Source of the DNA: Sphingomonas sp. SORGH_AS_0879
GTDB lineage: Bacteria > Pseudomonadota > Alphaproteobacteria > Sphingomonadales > Sphingomonadaceae
Direction of reading: 5' to 3'
NCBI RefSeq assembly: GCF_030819175.1
Contig: NZ_JAUTBJ010000002.1
Location: 3,681,001-3,745,000, forward strand
Length of the DNA: 64,000 nucleotides
Made by a program: the position numbers and the translations under genes. Below, one piece after another: positions 35,494 through 44,230 of this stretch. The notes below the pieces were generated by a model. It was not told the DNA's origin, ran no database searches, and saw nothing but the letters and a program-made list of their open reading frames with translations. Numbering within the stretch: the stretch's first letter is position 1; every line of letters begins with the position of its first letter.

Positions 35494-36777
35494 ATGAGCT
35501 TTCCCTGGGCCAAGCATTACGAACCGAAACAGCCGCTCATGCGCTGGCTGGACGAGAAGCTGCCGGTGCCGCGCCTCGTCTACAATGCCGTGGGCGCGGG
35601 CTATCCGGTGCCGCGCAACCTGAATTACTTCTGGAATTTCGGCGTGCTGGCGGGGGCCGCGCTCGCTATCCAGATCATCACCGGCGTCGTGCTGGCGATG
35701 CATTATGCCGCCAATGCGGGTGTCGCCTTCGACTCGGTCGAGGGGATCATGCGCGACGTCAACGCGGGCTGGTTCCTGCGCTATGCCCACGCCAATGGCG
35801 CGTCGATGTTCTTCATCGTCGTCTACACCCATATCTTCCGCGGCCTCTATTACGGATCGTACAAGGCCCCGCGCGAGATGGTGTGGCTGCTGGGCGTGGT
35901 CATCTTCCTCCTCATGATGGCGACCGCCTTCATGGGCTATGTGCTTCCCTGGGGGCAGATGAGCTTCTGGGGCGCGCAGGTCATCACCGGCTTCTTCTCG
36001 GCGATCCCGCTGGTCGGCGACACCATCCGCATTTGGCTGCTGGGCGGTTTCGCGCCGGACAATGCCGCGCTGAACCGCTTCTTCTCGCTCCACTATCTGC
36101 TGCCCTTCGTGATCGCCGGCGTCATCATCCTGCACATCTGGGCGCTGCACATTCCGGGTTCCAACAACCCAACCGGCGTGGACGTGAAGGGCGAGCAGGA
36201 TACCGTGCCCTTCCACCCCTATTACACCGCCAAGGACGCGGTGGGGCTGGGCGTGTTCCTGCTGGTCTTCGCGGGGCTGCTGTTCTTCTTCCCGAACTAT
36301 CTGGGGCACCCGGACAATTACATCCCGGCCAACCCGCTCTCGACGCCCGCGCATATCGTGCCCGAATGGTATTTCTGGCCTTTCTACGCGATCCTGCGCG
36401 CCTTCACCGCCGACTTCATCCTGCCCGCCAAGCTGTGGGGCGTGCTGGCGATGTTCGGGTCGATCCTGCTGCTGTTCTTCCTCCCCTGGCTGGACAGCTC
36501 GCCGGTGCGCTCGAACAATTTCCGGCCCAAGGCGCGGGTGGCGTTCTGGGTGCTGGTAGTGGACGTGCTGCTGCTCGGCTGGTGCGGGGGCTCGCCCGCG
36601 ACGCCCTTCTTCATCATCCTCAGCCAGATCACGGCGGCCTATTACTTCCTCCACTTCCTGGTGATCCTGCCTTGGATAGCGCGGACGGAGCGTCCTGCGC
36701 CGCTGCCCAACTCGATCACCGAAGCCGTGCTGTCCAAGCATGGCGGCACTGCGCCCACCAAGTCGGCCCTGGCCTGA
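35494..36777 (+). CDS. petB: Cytochrome b of the bc1 complex
   Basis: A 427-residue membrane subunit carrying two b hemes and the quinol sites. Heme-ligating His pairs occur in helix B (LAMHYAAN and [17 protein letters not shown]) and helix D ([17 protein letters not shown]). The Qo-site PEWY motif is present in [16 protein letters not shown] strong GGGAGA site precedes the ATG. It is the middle gene of the pet operon. Confidence 0.97.
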   Translation: MSFPWAKHYEPKQPLMRWLDEKLPVPRLVYNAVGAGYPVPRNLNYFWNFGVLAGAALAIQIITGVVLAMHYAANAGVAFDSVEGIMRDVNAGWFLRYAHANGASMFFIVVYTHIFRGLYYGSYKAPREMVWLLGVVIFLLMMATAFMGYVLPWGQMSFWGAQVITGFFSAIPLVGDTIRIWLLGGFAPDNAALNRFFSLHYLLPFVIAGVIILHIWALHIPGSNNPTGVDVKGEQDTVPFHPYYTAKDAVGLGVFLLVFAGLLFFFPNYLGHPDNYIPANPLSTPAHIVPEWYFWPFYAILRAFTADFILPAKLWGVLAMFGSILLLFFLPWLDSSPVRSNNFRPKARVAFWVLVVDVLLLGWCGGSPATPFFIILSQITAAYYFLHFLVILPWIARTERPAPLPNSITEAVLSKHGGTAPTKSALA

Positions 36778-36803
36778 CCCGAACCGAAAGAGGATAGCTG
36801 AAC

Positions 36804-37652
36804 ATGGTTCGTGGCATCGCATTCCTGGTCGGGGCGGCCTTCACCCTGGTCCTCGCCATCGCGCTGTGGGGCAGCGTATCGGGGCTCGTCTCCGACCCGC
36901 CCGCCCCCACCGCCGAAGAGGAATTCCACCTGCACCCCAAATCCGCGCATCTGGCGTCGGACGGCATTCTCGGTCGCTTCGACCGCCGCCAGCTCCAGCG
37001 TGGTTTCCAGGTCTATAAGGAGGTCTGCGCGGCCTGCCACTCGCTGCGGCTGGTGGCGTTCCGCGACTTGAAGGATCTGGGCTATAACGAGGCCGAGGTG
37101 AAGGCGATCGCCAACCAGTGGGTGATCGAGCAGCCGAGCATCAACCCGGAGACGGGCGAGGCGACGACGCGCAAGAACGTGCCCGCCGACCGCTTCCCCT
37201 CGCCCTTCGCCAACGAGGTCGCGGCGCGCGCGGCGAACAACAACGCGCTGCCGCCAGACCTGTCGCTGATGACCAAGGCGCGGCATGACGGCACCAACTA
37301 CGTCTATTCGCTGATCGGTCCCGACGCCTATCGCAACCAGCCCGCAGAACTGCTGCGCAAGTTCCCGGACGTCAAGACGCCGACCGGGCTGCACTACAAT
37401 CCCTATTTCGCGAACCTCAACATCGCGATGCCGCCGCCGCTGACCCAGGATGGGCAGGTGCAATATACCGACGGCACGCTGGCGACCCGCGACCAGATGG
37501 CCAAGGACGTCGCCGCCTTCCTGACCTGGACCGCCGAGCCCCGGCTGGAATCGCGCCATGCCGCCGGGATCGGGGCGGTGATCTTCATCCTGATCTTCTG
37601 CTTCCTGGCCTGGGGCGCATATCAGAATGTCTGGCGCGACGTGAAACACTGA
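36804..37652 (+). CDS. petC: Cytochrome c1 of the bc1 complex
   Basis: A 282-residue protein with an N-terminal signal or anchor, a covalent heme site CAACHSL (about residues 77-81), a distal Met in IAMPPPLTQDG, and a C-terminal membrane helix (AVIFILIFCFLAWGAY). It accepts electrons from the Rieske protein and reduces a soluble or membrane cytochrome c, possibly the one encoded at 52124. It ends the petABC operon. Confidence 0.96.
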   Translation: MVRGIAFLVGAAFTLVLAIALWGSVSGLVSDPPAPTAEEEFHLHPKSAHLASDGILGRFDRRQLQRGFQVYKEVCAACHSLRLVAFRDLKDLGYNEAEVKAIANQWVIEQPSINPETGEATTRKNVPADRFPSPFANEVAARAANNNALPPDLSLMTKARHDGTNYVYSLIGPDAYRNQPAELLRKFPDVKTPTGLHYNPYFANLNIAMPPPLTQDGQVQYTDGTLATRDQMAKDVAAFLTWTAEPRLESRHAAGIGAVIFILIFCFLAWGAYQNVWRDVKH

Positions 37653-37678
37653 GACGGGATTTGCCCGTGTGAGAAACT

Positions 37679-37714
37679 GGGGCGGTTTCCGAGGGGAGAC
37701 CGCCCTTTTTATTT
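37679..37714 (+). terminator. Terminator of the petABC operon
   Basis: GGGCGGTTTCC pairs with the inverted GGAGACCGCCC, followed by TTTTTATTT. It is a strong intrinsic terminator 26 bp after petC. Confidence 0.88.
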
Positions 37715-37739
37715 GGGGATACCGCCCCCCTTCCCCCAA

Positions 37740-37845
37740 CCTCCGTTCAGGCTGAGCGAAGTCGAAGGCCAAGGGTAGCGCTTTGCCAAGCGGGAAGGTC
37801 CACCCATGGGCTTCGACTTCGCTCAGCCTGAACGGAGCGAGGGTT
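37740..37845. repeat. Family A inverted repeat pair
   Basis: CTCCGTTCAGGCTGAGCGAAGTCGAAGGCC and, about 45 bp later, its inverted copy GGCTTCGACTTCGCTCAGCCTGAACGGAG. The two arms of about 27 bp are nearly perfect, so the block can form a long hairpin between petC and apt. Confidence 0.8.
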
Positions 37846-37885
37846 ACGGGGGCGCTCCCCCTTTACCCCCGCGCCCCACCGGCCC

Positions 37886-38434
37886 ATGACGCCCCGCATG
37901 ACCGCCAATGACGACCTGAAAGCCCTGATCCGCACCATCCCGGACTTTCCCAAGCCCGGCATCCAGTTCCGCGACATCACCACTTTGCTGCTCGATCCGA
38001 AGGGCTTCGCGACCGCCATCGATCGGATGGCCGCCGCGACGCGAGGGGAGGTCGACCTGATCGCCGGGATCGAAGCGCGCGGATTCCTCTTCGCCGCCGC
38101 GCTCGCGGTGCCGCTGAACGCGGGCGTGTTGCTGATCCGCAAGGACGGCAAGCTGCCCGGCGCGACCATCGCGGAGGACTATGCGCTGGAGTACGGCCAT
38201 GACCGGATCGTGATGCACGAGGACGCGCTGGTTCCCGGTGCGCGTGTCCTGCTGGTCGATGACCTGATCGCCACCGGTGGCACCGCACGCGCCGCCGTCC
38301 GGCTGATCCGCAAGGCGGGCGGCGTGGTCGAACAGGCGCAGTTCCTGGTCGACCTGCCCGACTTGGGCGGCACGGAGGCGTTGCGGGCCGAGGGGCTGGC
38401 GGTCGATTCGCTGCTCGCCTTTCCCGGCCACTGA
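37886..38434 (+). CDS. apt: Adenine phosphoribosyltransferase
   Basis: Salvages adenine to AMP using PRPP. The 182-residue protein has IPDFPKPGIQFRDIT at the N-terminus and the PRPP-binding loop VLLVDDLIATGGTA near residue 125. A second ATG at 37898 would shorten it by four residues. The stop overlaps the trmL start by one base (TGATG), so apt, trmL and probably hemF form one operon. Confidence 0.94.
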   Translation: MTPRMTANDDLKALIRTIPDFPKPGIQFRDITTLLLDPKGFATAIDRMAAATRGEVDLIAGIEARGFLFAAALAVPLNAGVLLIRKDGKLPGATIAEDYALEYGHDRIVMHEDALVPGARVLLVDDLIATGGTARAAVRLIRKAGGVVEQAQFLVDLPDLGGTEALRAEGLAVDSLLAFPGH

Positions 38435-38889
38435 TGCGCCTCGCCCTTTATGAGCCCGACATTGCGGGCAATGTCGGCACGCTGATCCGCACCGCCACCT
38501 GTTTCGGCGTCGCGGTGGACCTGATCGAGCCGATGGGCTTTCCCTATTCCCATCGTGCGCTCGCCCGGTCGGCGATGGACTATGCGGCCATGGCCGAGGT
38601 GGTGCGCCATGCCGATTGGGAGGCTTTCCGCGCCGCGACGCCGGGGCGGATCGTGCTGGCGACGACATTGGGGGCGGTGCCGCTGCCCGATATGGCGTTC
38701 CGGCCCGACGACGTGATCCTGCTCGGCTCGGAAGGGGCGGGCGTGCCGCGTGCGGTGCATGACGCCGCCGACATTCGGGTCCGCGTGCCGATGCGCGAGG
38801 GCGTCCGTTCGCTCAATGTCGCGATCACCGGCGGGATTTTGATGGCGGAGGCGCGCCGCCAGACCGGATGGGCGCATATGGCGGGTTGA
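38434..38889 (+). CDS. trmL: tRNA (cytidine/uridine-34 2'-O)-methyltransferase
   Basis: A 151-residue SPOUT-class knotted methyltransferase that modifies the wobble base of tRNA-Leu isoacceptors. Diagnostic segments are EPDIAGNVGTLIRTATCFG near the N-terminus, LLGSEGAGVP in the knot region, and the C-terminal SLNVAITGGILMAEA. It is translationally coupled to apt. Confidence 0.93.
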   Translation: MRLALYEPDIAGNVGTLIRTATCFGVAVDLIEPMGFPYSHRALARSAMDYAAMAEVVRHADWEAFRAATPGRIVLATTLGAVPLPDMAFRPDDVILLGSEGAGVPRAVHDAADIRVRVPMREGVRSLNVAITGGILMAEARRQTGWAHMAG

Positions 38890-38924
38890 CCCCCCGCCCC
38901 GGCCATGCCCAGAACGCCCCGGTG

Positions 38925-39785
38925 ATGACCAGCCGCACCCCCGATATCGCGCTCGATGCCGAGCAGGACGCCGCCCGCCGGTGGTTCGAATCCCTGCGCG
39001 ACCGGATCTGTGCCGAATTCGAGGCGATCGAGCGCGAAGCCGGGTCGGACGCCGCCTTCGCCTATACCGCCTGGGACCGCACCGACCCCAGCGGCGAGCC
39101 CGGCGGCGGCGGCGTGCGCGGGGTGATGAAGGGACGGGTCTTCGAAAAGGTCGGGGTCAATGTCTCGACGGTCGGCGGCACCTTCGAGGGGCCGTTCGCA
39201 CAGACCATCCACGGCGCGGGCGAAGATCCGCGCTTCGTCGCGACGGGGATCAGCCTGGTCGCGCATATGGCGAACCCGCATGTGCCCGCCGTGCATATGA
39301 ACACCCGCTTCCTGACCACCACAAAGCGCTGGTTCGGCGGCGGCGCGGACCTGAACCCGCCCCTGCCCATCGAAGAGGACACCGCCGACTTCCACGCCCG
39401 GCTGAAGGCCGCGTGCGACGCGCATGACCCGGATCATTATCCGCGGTTCAAGGCATGGGCCGACGACTATTTCTACATCCCCCATCGCCAGGTGCATCGC
39501 GGCGTCGGCGGCATTTTCTACGACCATCTGGAGGGCGATTTCGACGGCAATTTCGCCTTCACCCGCGATGTCGGCGAGGCGTTTCTCGACATCTTCCCGC
39601 GCATCGTCCGGCGGCGCATGGGCCTGCCCTGGACCGAGGCCGACCGCACGCGGATGCTGGCATGGCGCGGGCGCTATGCCGAGTTCAACCTGGTCTATGA
39701 CCGGGGGACGCTGTTCGGCCTGAAGACCGGGGGCAATATCGACGCGATCCTGATGAGCCTGCCGCCGCTCGCGACCTGGGAGTAA
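38925..39785 (+). CDS. hemF: Oxygen-dependent coproporphyrinogen III oxidase
   Basis: Oxidatively decarboxylates coproporphyrinogen III to protoporphyrinogen IX in heme synthesis, using oxygen. The 286-residue protein has GGGGVRGVMKGRVFEKVGVN, then VHMNTRF and WFGGGADLNP, all typical. The start at 38925 is chosen over 38868, which would overlap trmL. The aerobic enzyme fits the bc1-based respiratory chain encoded nearby. No anaerobic hemN is seen. Confidence 0.96.
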   Translation: MTSRTPDIALDAEQDAARRWFESLRDRICAEFEAIEREAGSDAAFAYTAWDRTDPSGEPGGGGVRGVMKGRVFEKVGVNVSTVGGTFEGPFAQTIHGAGEDPRFVATGISLVAHMANPHVPAVHMNTRFLTTTKRWFGGGADLNPPLPIEEDTADFHARLKAACDAHDPDHYPRFKAWADDYFYIPHRQVHRGVGGIFYDHLEGDFDGNFAFTRDVGEAFLDIFPRIVRRRMGLPWTEADRTRMLAWRGRYAEFNLVYDRGTLFGLKTGGNIDAILMSLPPLATWE

Positions 39786-39790
39786 GCGCC

Positions 39791-40384
39791 ATGGCATTGA
39801 TCCCCGTCGATGCGACCGAGGTCGCGACCATCGTCACCACGCTGGAGATGCGCGAGCGGCCCCGCCCTCGCCCCATGCCGCCCGCGCCGCTGAGCCTGGT
39901 CGCCTGGGTGAAGCCCGATCCGGCCAAATACCGCACGCTGTTCGCGCGGGTCGGTGCGCCCTGGCTATGGTTCTCACGACTGGTGATGTCCGATGACATG
40001 CTGACCGCGATCATCCATGACCCCGCCGTGTCGGTCTTCGCCGTGGTCGATCGCGCCGGGATCGAAGTGGGGCTGCTGGAACTCGACCATCGTCAGGCGG
40101 GCGAATGCGAGATCGCCTATTTCGGGCTGATCCCCGAACTGGCGGGGCAGGGCCATGGCCGCTGGCTGATGGCGCAGGCGTTGATGCGCGCCTGGACCGC
40201 CAGCGTCGAGCGGGTATGGGTGCATACCTGCACTCTCGACCACCCTTCCGCACTCAATTTCTATCGGCGTCAGGGTTTCACCGCGATGGGGCGCGCGATC
40301 GAGACCTTTGTCGACCCGCGCGCGCTCGGCCTGCTGCCCGAGGACGCCGCGCCGCAAATCCCCCGGATCAGACCGGTCGATTGA
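39791..40384 (+). CDS. GNAT family N-acetyltransferase
   Basis: A 197-residue protein with one GNAT domain: AVVDRAGIEVGLLELD (strands 3-4), the acetyl-CoA loop LAGQGHGRWLMA and the ending FYRRQGFTAMGR. It begins 5 bp after hemF and is probably co-transcribed. The substrate is unknown. Its end overlaps the convergent membrane-protein gene by 17 bp. Confidence 0.85.
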   Translation: MALIPVDATEVATIVTTLEMRERPRPRPMPPAPLSLVAWVKPDPAKYRTLFARVGAPWLWFSRLVMSDDMLTAIIHDPAVSVFAVVDRAGIEVGLLELDHRQAGECEIAYFGLIPELAGQGHGRWLMAQALMRAWTASVERVWVHTCTLDHPSALNFYRRQGFTAMGRAIETFVDPRALGLLPEDAAPQIPRIRPVD

Positions 40385-41117
40385 CCAGTCGGCGATAGGC
40401 GGCCACGGCGATCAGCGCCTGGGCCAGCCCCGCCGCCATCGCGACCGCCGCCGCTGCGGCGTGGAGCAGCGCCAGCGCTACCGGATTGCCCGACCCATCG
40501 CCCTTGGACAGGTCGATCAGCATCAAAATGGGCTGGGTCGCGACGATCCCACCCAGATAGGTGCAGGCGGACAGCGCCGCCATCGGCAACCCCGCCCCGC
40601 GCGTCAGCCTGACCGAGCGGGCCAGCGCCGCCACCGCCGCCATCGGCCGCTCGGCCAGCAGGACGGGCCCGACGAGCAACAGCCGCCCCGCCACATAGAG
40701 GCCCGGCAGGATGTAGAGCAGCATCCCCGCCCCGACCGGCAGCGCGACCAGCACCATCGCCAGCACATAGCGGGGCGCGATCCCCAGTGCCCGGCTTAGC
40801 GCCTCCCCCACGGTCAGCCGCCCCTCGCCCAGCACCAGGGCGAGCAGCGCGGCGGTGCCGATCAGGCCGACGGCATAGCTGGCGAGATACCAGCCGCCAT
40901 ATTGGCCCGCCCATTGCCCGACCGAATCGATCCATGCGGTGGCCTGCGCGGTCGCCTCCCCCACACCTTCATCGGGCAGAGGCGGTGCGGGGACCAGCAG
41001 CCCCAGCGCCAGCGCGGGCCAGAACAGGAAAGGCCCCGCCAGCCGGATCAGCAGCGAACGATCCCGGAGGAACAGGCCCCAGGCGTCCCGCAGAGTCGCG
41101 ACGATGCTCAATGTCAT
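40368..41117 (-). CDS. Multi-pass membrane protein
   Basis: A 249-residue inner-membrane protein with about six hydrophobic segments. A central part, APRYVLAMVLVALPVGAGMLL followed by LYVAGRLLLVGPVLLAE and a run of SVRLTRG, resembles the corresponding region of its upstream neighbour (FRRSIALTRG), so the two may be distant paralogues of the glycerophosphoryl-diester-phosphodiesterase membrane type. No catalytic residues are evident. Its ATG overlaps the neighbour's stop by one base. Confidence 0.75.
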   Translation of the reverse strand: MTLSIVATLRDAWGLFLRDRSLLIRLAGPFLFWPALALGLLVPAPPLPDEGVGEATAQATAWIDSVGQWAGQYGGWYLASYAVGLIGTAALLALVLGEGRLTVGEALSRALGIAPRYVLAMVLVALPVGAGMLLYILPGLYVAGRLLLVGPVLLAERPMAAVAALARSVRLTRGAGLPMAALSACTYLGGIVATQPILMLIDLSKGDGSGNPVALALLHAAAAAVAMAAGLAQALIAVAAYRRLVNRPV

Positions 41118-41980
41118 CAGAGTTGCGGCGATCCGTCCTGGCCGTCCTGGCGAAGCGCCTGCTCCCCCGCCGTCGCGACATAGAGGCGCGCGACGAAGAC
41201 ATAGGCCAGCGTCATGAACGCCGCACTGACCACCGCGCTCGCCAAGGTGGTCACCGCCAGCACCAGCCAGAGCATGTCGGGGCCCAGGATCAGCCGGAAC
41301 ACCGCGCCCGTCACGCCCTGTACCGCGAAGACCGACACCGACAGGACGATCAGGAACAGCAGCGTCACGCCGATCAGCCGCCACGTCATGCCCCGCGTCA
41401 GCGCGATCGAACGACGGAACGCCCCCAGCCCCCGCCGCTCGTTGAGGACCACGGCATAGGTCAGCATCAACCGCGCGACCAGCCAGAGCGTCAGCGGCAA
41501 CGCCACCAGAAAATAGATCATTGCGAAGATCACCGCGCCACCCGGCATCGGCGGCATGCGCGAGGGATCGCCATTCACCGCCATCGCCGCCGCGAAGTCG
41601 AAACCGAACACCACCATGCCGATGATGAAGATCAGAACCAGCAGCGCGACGACGAAACCGATCGCCAGCGCCAGGCCCAATACCGGGAAGAAGCGGCGGA
41701 ACCCGACACGCGACGCCTCTGCCGAGGTGGTGGCGGGATGCGTCGCCAGCGCCATGATCCCCAATTGCGCCCATACCCCCAGCACCAGCGACATGATGGT
41801 CACCACCAGCCCCGACCCGGAGACATTGCCGGCGGACGAAGCGCCGCCCTGGGGCAGGACCAGAAGCTGCAACAGGCTGGGCAGGACGAAGCCGATCGCG
41901 GCGAAGGGGATCAGCATGGCGGCCCTGCCCGCCAGCACCTGTTGCGTGCTGTCCCACACCGATCCGATCCTGACGGTCAT
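41117..41980 (-). CDS. Multi-pass membrane protein
   Basis: A 287-residue protein with six to seven membrane helices. The signature ALTRGMTWRLIGVTLLF and the preceding LTYAVVLNERRG recall glycerophosphoryl-diester-phosphodiesterase-type membrane domain proteins (GPDPase_memb), which lack a catalytic domain. Start at 41980 has a GGAGG site (GGGAGGAACG). It forms a two-gene operon with the downstream membrane protein through a TGATG overlap. The role is unknown. Confidence 0.78.
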   Translation of the reverse strand: MTVRIGSVWDSTQQVLAGRAAMLIPFAAIGFVLPSLLQLLVLPQGGASSAGNVSGSGLVVTIMSLVLGVWAQLGIMALATHPATTSAEASRVGFRRFFPVLGLALAIGFVVALLVLIFIIGMVVFGFDFAAAMAVNGDPSRMPPMPGGAVIFAMIYFLVALPLTLWLVARLMLTYAVVLNERRGLGAFRRSIALTRGMTWRLIGVTLLFLIVLSVSVFAVQGVTGAVFRLILGPDMLWLVLAVTTLASAVVSAAFMTLAYVFVARLYVATAGEQALRQDGQDGSPQL

Positions 41981-42133
41981 CGTTCCTCCCTTAAGCCGGA
42001 CATGGTCGCCCCCTGATCGTTCGGGCAATCGCCCCGACCTAGCCCATCGCAGCGTGCAACGCCATCGCGACCGCGACGCCCCGCTTGTCCACCGCTTGCA
42101 TCAGGGCGATGGCAGGCGCAGATAGCCGCGATC

Positions 42134-42805
42134 GTGACCCATTTTCCCGACATGCCCGATATCGAATGGCGGGTCAGCCCCGGCCTGACCCCCTATGACC
42201 AGTCGCTCGCCGAGATGGAGGCGCGCGCGGCCGCCGTGGCGCAGGGCCAGGCGCGCGAACTGGTCTGGCTGCTCGAACACCCGCCCGTCTATACGGCGGG
42301 GACCAGCGCCGATCCGGTCGAGCTGGTCGATCCGCGCTTTCCGGTGTTCCAGACCGGGCGCGGCGGCAAATATACCTATCACGGCCCCGGCCAGCGCACC
42401 GGCTATCTGATCCTCGACCTCAACCGGCGGGGTCGCGATGTGCGGCAGTTCGTCCATGGTCTGGAGGACTGGCTGATCGCCGCGCTCGCCCGGCTGGGGG
42501 TGAATGCCTTCAGCGTCGACGAGCGGGTCGGCATCTGGACCCGCGACGGGGGCACGGAGGCGAAGATCGGCGCGATCGGCGTCCGGGTGCGGCGCTGGGT
42601 CACGCTTCACGGCTTCGCGATCAACATCGCGCCCGACCTGTCTCATTTCGGTGGAATCGTTCCCTGCGGCCTGCCGGAGTTCCCCGTGACCAGTCTTTTC
42701 GCGTTAAACGGCGTCAAGTCGTTGGAAACCTTTGACGAGGCGCTAGCGTTCACTCTTCCGGCGTTCCTCCAGTCCCTGGGGCAGGTCCGACAAAACGAGA
42801 CTTGA
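42134..42805 (+). CDS. lipB: Octanoyl-ACP:protein octanoyltransferase
   Basis: Transfers octanoate from ACP to lipoyl domains, the first step of lipoate synthesis. The 223-residue protein has the binding loop [20 protein letters not shown], the active-site Lys in [10 protein letters not shown], and the catalytic Cys in [14 protein letters not shown]. The start is a GTG at 42134; an in-frame ATG at 42152 is an alternative. It is a single gene, divergent from the membrane-protein pair. Confidence 0.94.
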   Translation: MTHFPDMPDIEWRVSPGLTPYDQSLAEMEARAAAVAQGQARELVWLLEHPPVYTAGTSADPVELVDPRFPVFQTGRGGKYTYHGPGQRTGYLILDLNRRGRDVRQFVHGLEDWLIAALARLGVNAFSVDERVGIWTRDGGTEAKIGAIGVRVRRWVTLHGFAINIAPDLSHFGGIVPCGLPEFPVTSLFALNGVKSLETFDEALAFTLPAFLQSLGQVRQNET

Positions 42806-42895
42806 GGACCGGGCGGTATCCGATTAATGTCCACCCCGATTTGGGTAATAGGGCCAGCAAGCCGTTCCAAATCCTTAATATCAAGGGAGCTTCCA

Positions 42896-43165
42896 ATGCG
42901 TGCAATCATCTCCAAGGTCCTGACGGGCTCGATCATCGCCGGCGCGGCGCTCGCGGTTTCGGCTTGCGGCTCGAACACCGAGAACACCACCGACGCGAAC
43001 ATGACCACCGAAATGAACGCTTCGGAAGGCATGGACACCGCCACCGACAACATGACCGCCGTCGACGGCGCCATGAACGGCGGCATGATGGCCAACGACA
43101 CCATGTCGAACGACATGATGATGGCCAACGACACGATGATGACCAACGCGACCAACGCGATGTAA
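42896..43165 (+). CDS. Small Met/Asn/Thr-rich lipoprotein
   Basis: An 89-residue exported protein. The signal peptide ends in lipobox AVSAC (Cys near residue 24). The mature part is composed almost entirely of Met, Asn, Thr, Asp and Ala, with imperfect repeats of MANDTM and MSND, and lacks aromatic residues and Lys. High Met content is compatible with metal or oxidant scavenging, but this is speculation. A clear terminator follows, supporting a single-gene unit. Confidence 0.75.
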   Translation: MRAIISKVLTGSIIAGAALAVSACGSNTENTTDANMTTEMNASEGMDTATDNMTAVDGAMNGGMMANDTMSNDMMMANDTMMTNATNAM

Positions 43166-43192
43166 TCATCGTCGGGGTCATTCCCGACGTGG

Positions 43193-43228
43193 AAGGGGCC
43201 GTCCGGGCGACCGGGCGGCCCCTTTTCC
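43193..43228 (+). terminator. Terminator after the Met-rich lipoprotein gene
   Basis: AAGGGGCCGTCCGG pairs with CCGGGCGGCCCCTT across a GCGA loop and is followed by TTTCCTT. It is a strong intrinsic terminator 27 bp after the stop. Confidence 0.85.
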
Positions 43229-43378
43229 TTGGGGCGCCGTGCGATGTCGCTGCCCTTCCGTAACGACACCGTCCACCGCACGGTCTTGCCGAACCCGCGA
43301 TTTCCATTTGGGGAAAAGCCTGAAAAGCGTTATGTTTCGGGACGCTCGAAGGCCCTACGGGGGAAGGATCGAAATCAG

Positions 43379-44086
43379 ATGAAGGTGGTGCGTACCGCGC
43401 TGGTCGCCGGCGTGGCGTTTTGGGGGATGGGTGCCGCAGCACCCGCATCGGCGCAATTTTTCCTGCAGCCCTATAATTTCGAAGGCAAACCGGTTCGGGG
43501 GGACGAACCCGGTATCGGACAGCCGCTTCCGGGCGCGACCCCGGCGGAATTGCGCGCGGGCTTGCTCTGGAACATGCGCGCGGCGCTGAACGTCGCGGCC
43601 CTGCAATGCCAGTTCGAGCCGATGCTTTCGACCGTCTCCAACTACAACGCGATCCTGAAGGATCACGATGCCGAGTTGAAGGGCGCGTTCGATACGCTGG
43701 GTGCCTATTTCAAGCGCACCAGCAAGACGGTGCGCGAAGGCCAGATGGCGCTCGATCAATATGGCACGCGCACCTATTCCAGCTTCGCGGCGGTCGCGGC
43801 CCAGCTCAATTTCTGCCAGACGGCGGGATCGATCGCGCATGCGGCGGTGTTCACCCCGCGCGGGCATCTGGGCGAACTGGCGGTCGATCGGATGCGCGAG
43901 TTGCGCAACAGCCTGACCCCCTATGGCGAGCAGCGTTTCCCCCGCTATATCGGCCGCGAACATTTTGCCGCCACCATGCCGCGCCTCGACGCGCTATGCT
44001 GGAACAAGAAGGCCGAATGGGTGGTCAAGAAGTGCGGGGCGCAGAACTGGCCGCCTGCGGGCCGCACCAATCTGGCGGCGCGCTAA
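43379..44086 (+). CDS. Exported protein of unknown function
   Basis: A 235-residue protein with a signal peptide ending in APASAQ. The mature protein contains ATPAELRAGLLWNMRAALN, then a helical region and six Cys-containing segments in all (LQCQF, NFCQT, ALCWN, KKCGA among them), so disulfides are possible in the periplasm. I recognise no named domain; similar proteins are annotated as hypothetical in sphingomonads. The frame extends upstream to 43229, but the ATG at 43379 gives a proper signal peptide. Confidence 0.8.
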   Translation: MKVVRTALVAGVAFWGMGAAAPASAQFFLQPYNFEGKPVRGDEPGIGQPLPGATPAELRAGLLWNMRAALNVAALQCQFEPMLSTVSNYNAILKDHDAELKGAFDTLGAYFKRTSKTVREGQMALDQYGTRTYSSFAAVAAQLNFCQTAGSIAHAAVFTPRGHLGELAVDRMRELRNSLTPYGEQRFPRYIGREHFAATMPRLDALCWNKKAEWVVKKCGAQNWPPAGRTNLAAR

Positions 44087-44226
44087 GCCTGATCATCATT
44101 CAGGCTGAAGGGTCATTTTTCCTCCCCTGCAAGGGGAGGGGGACCATGCGCAGCATGGTGGAGGGGTGTCCCCTTATCGAGAGCGCGACACCCCTCCGTC
44201 AGGCCTGACGGCCTGCCACCTCCCCT

Positions 44227-44230
44227 TGCA
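44227..44230. repeat. Target-site duplication TGCA, left
   Basis: TGCA directly precedes the left inverted repeat; the same four bases follow the right one at 45385-45388. Because TGCA is its own inverse it could also be read as part of a longer terminal repeat. Confidence 0.6.
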
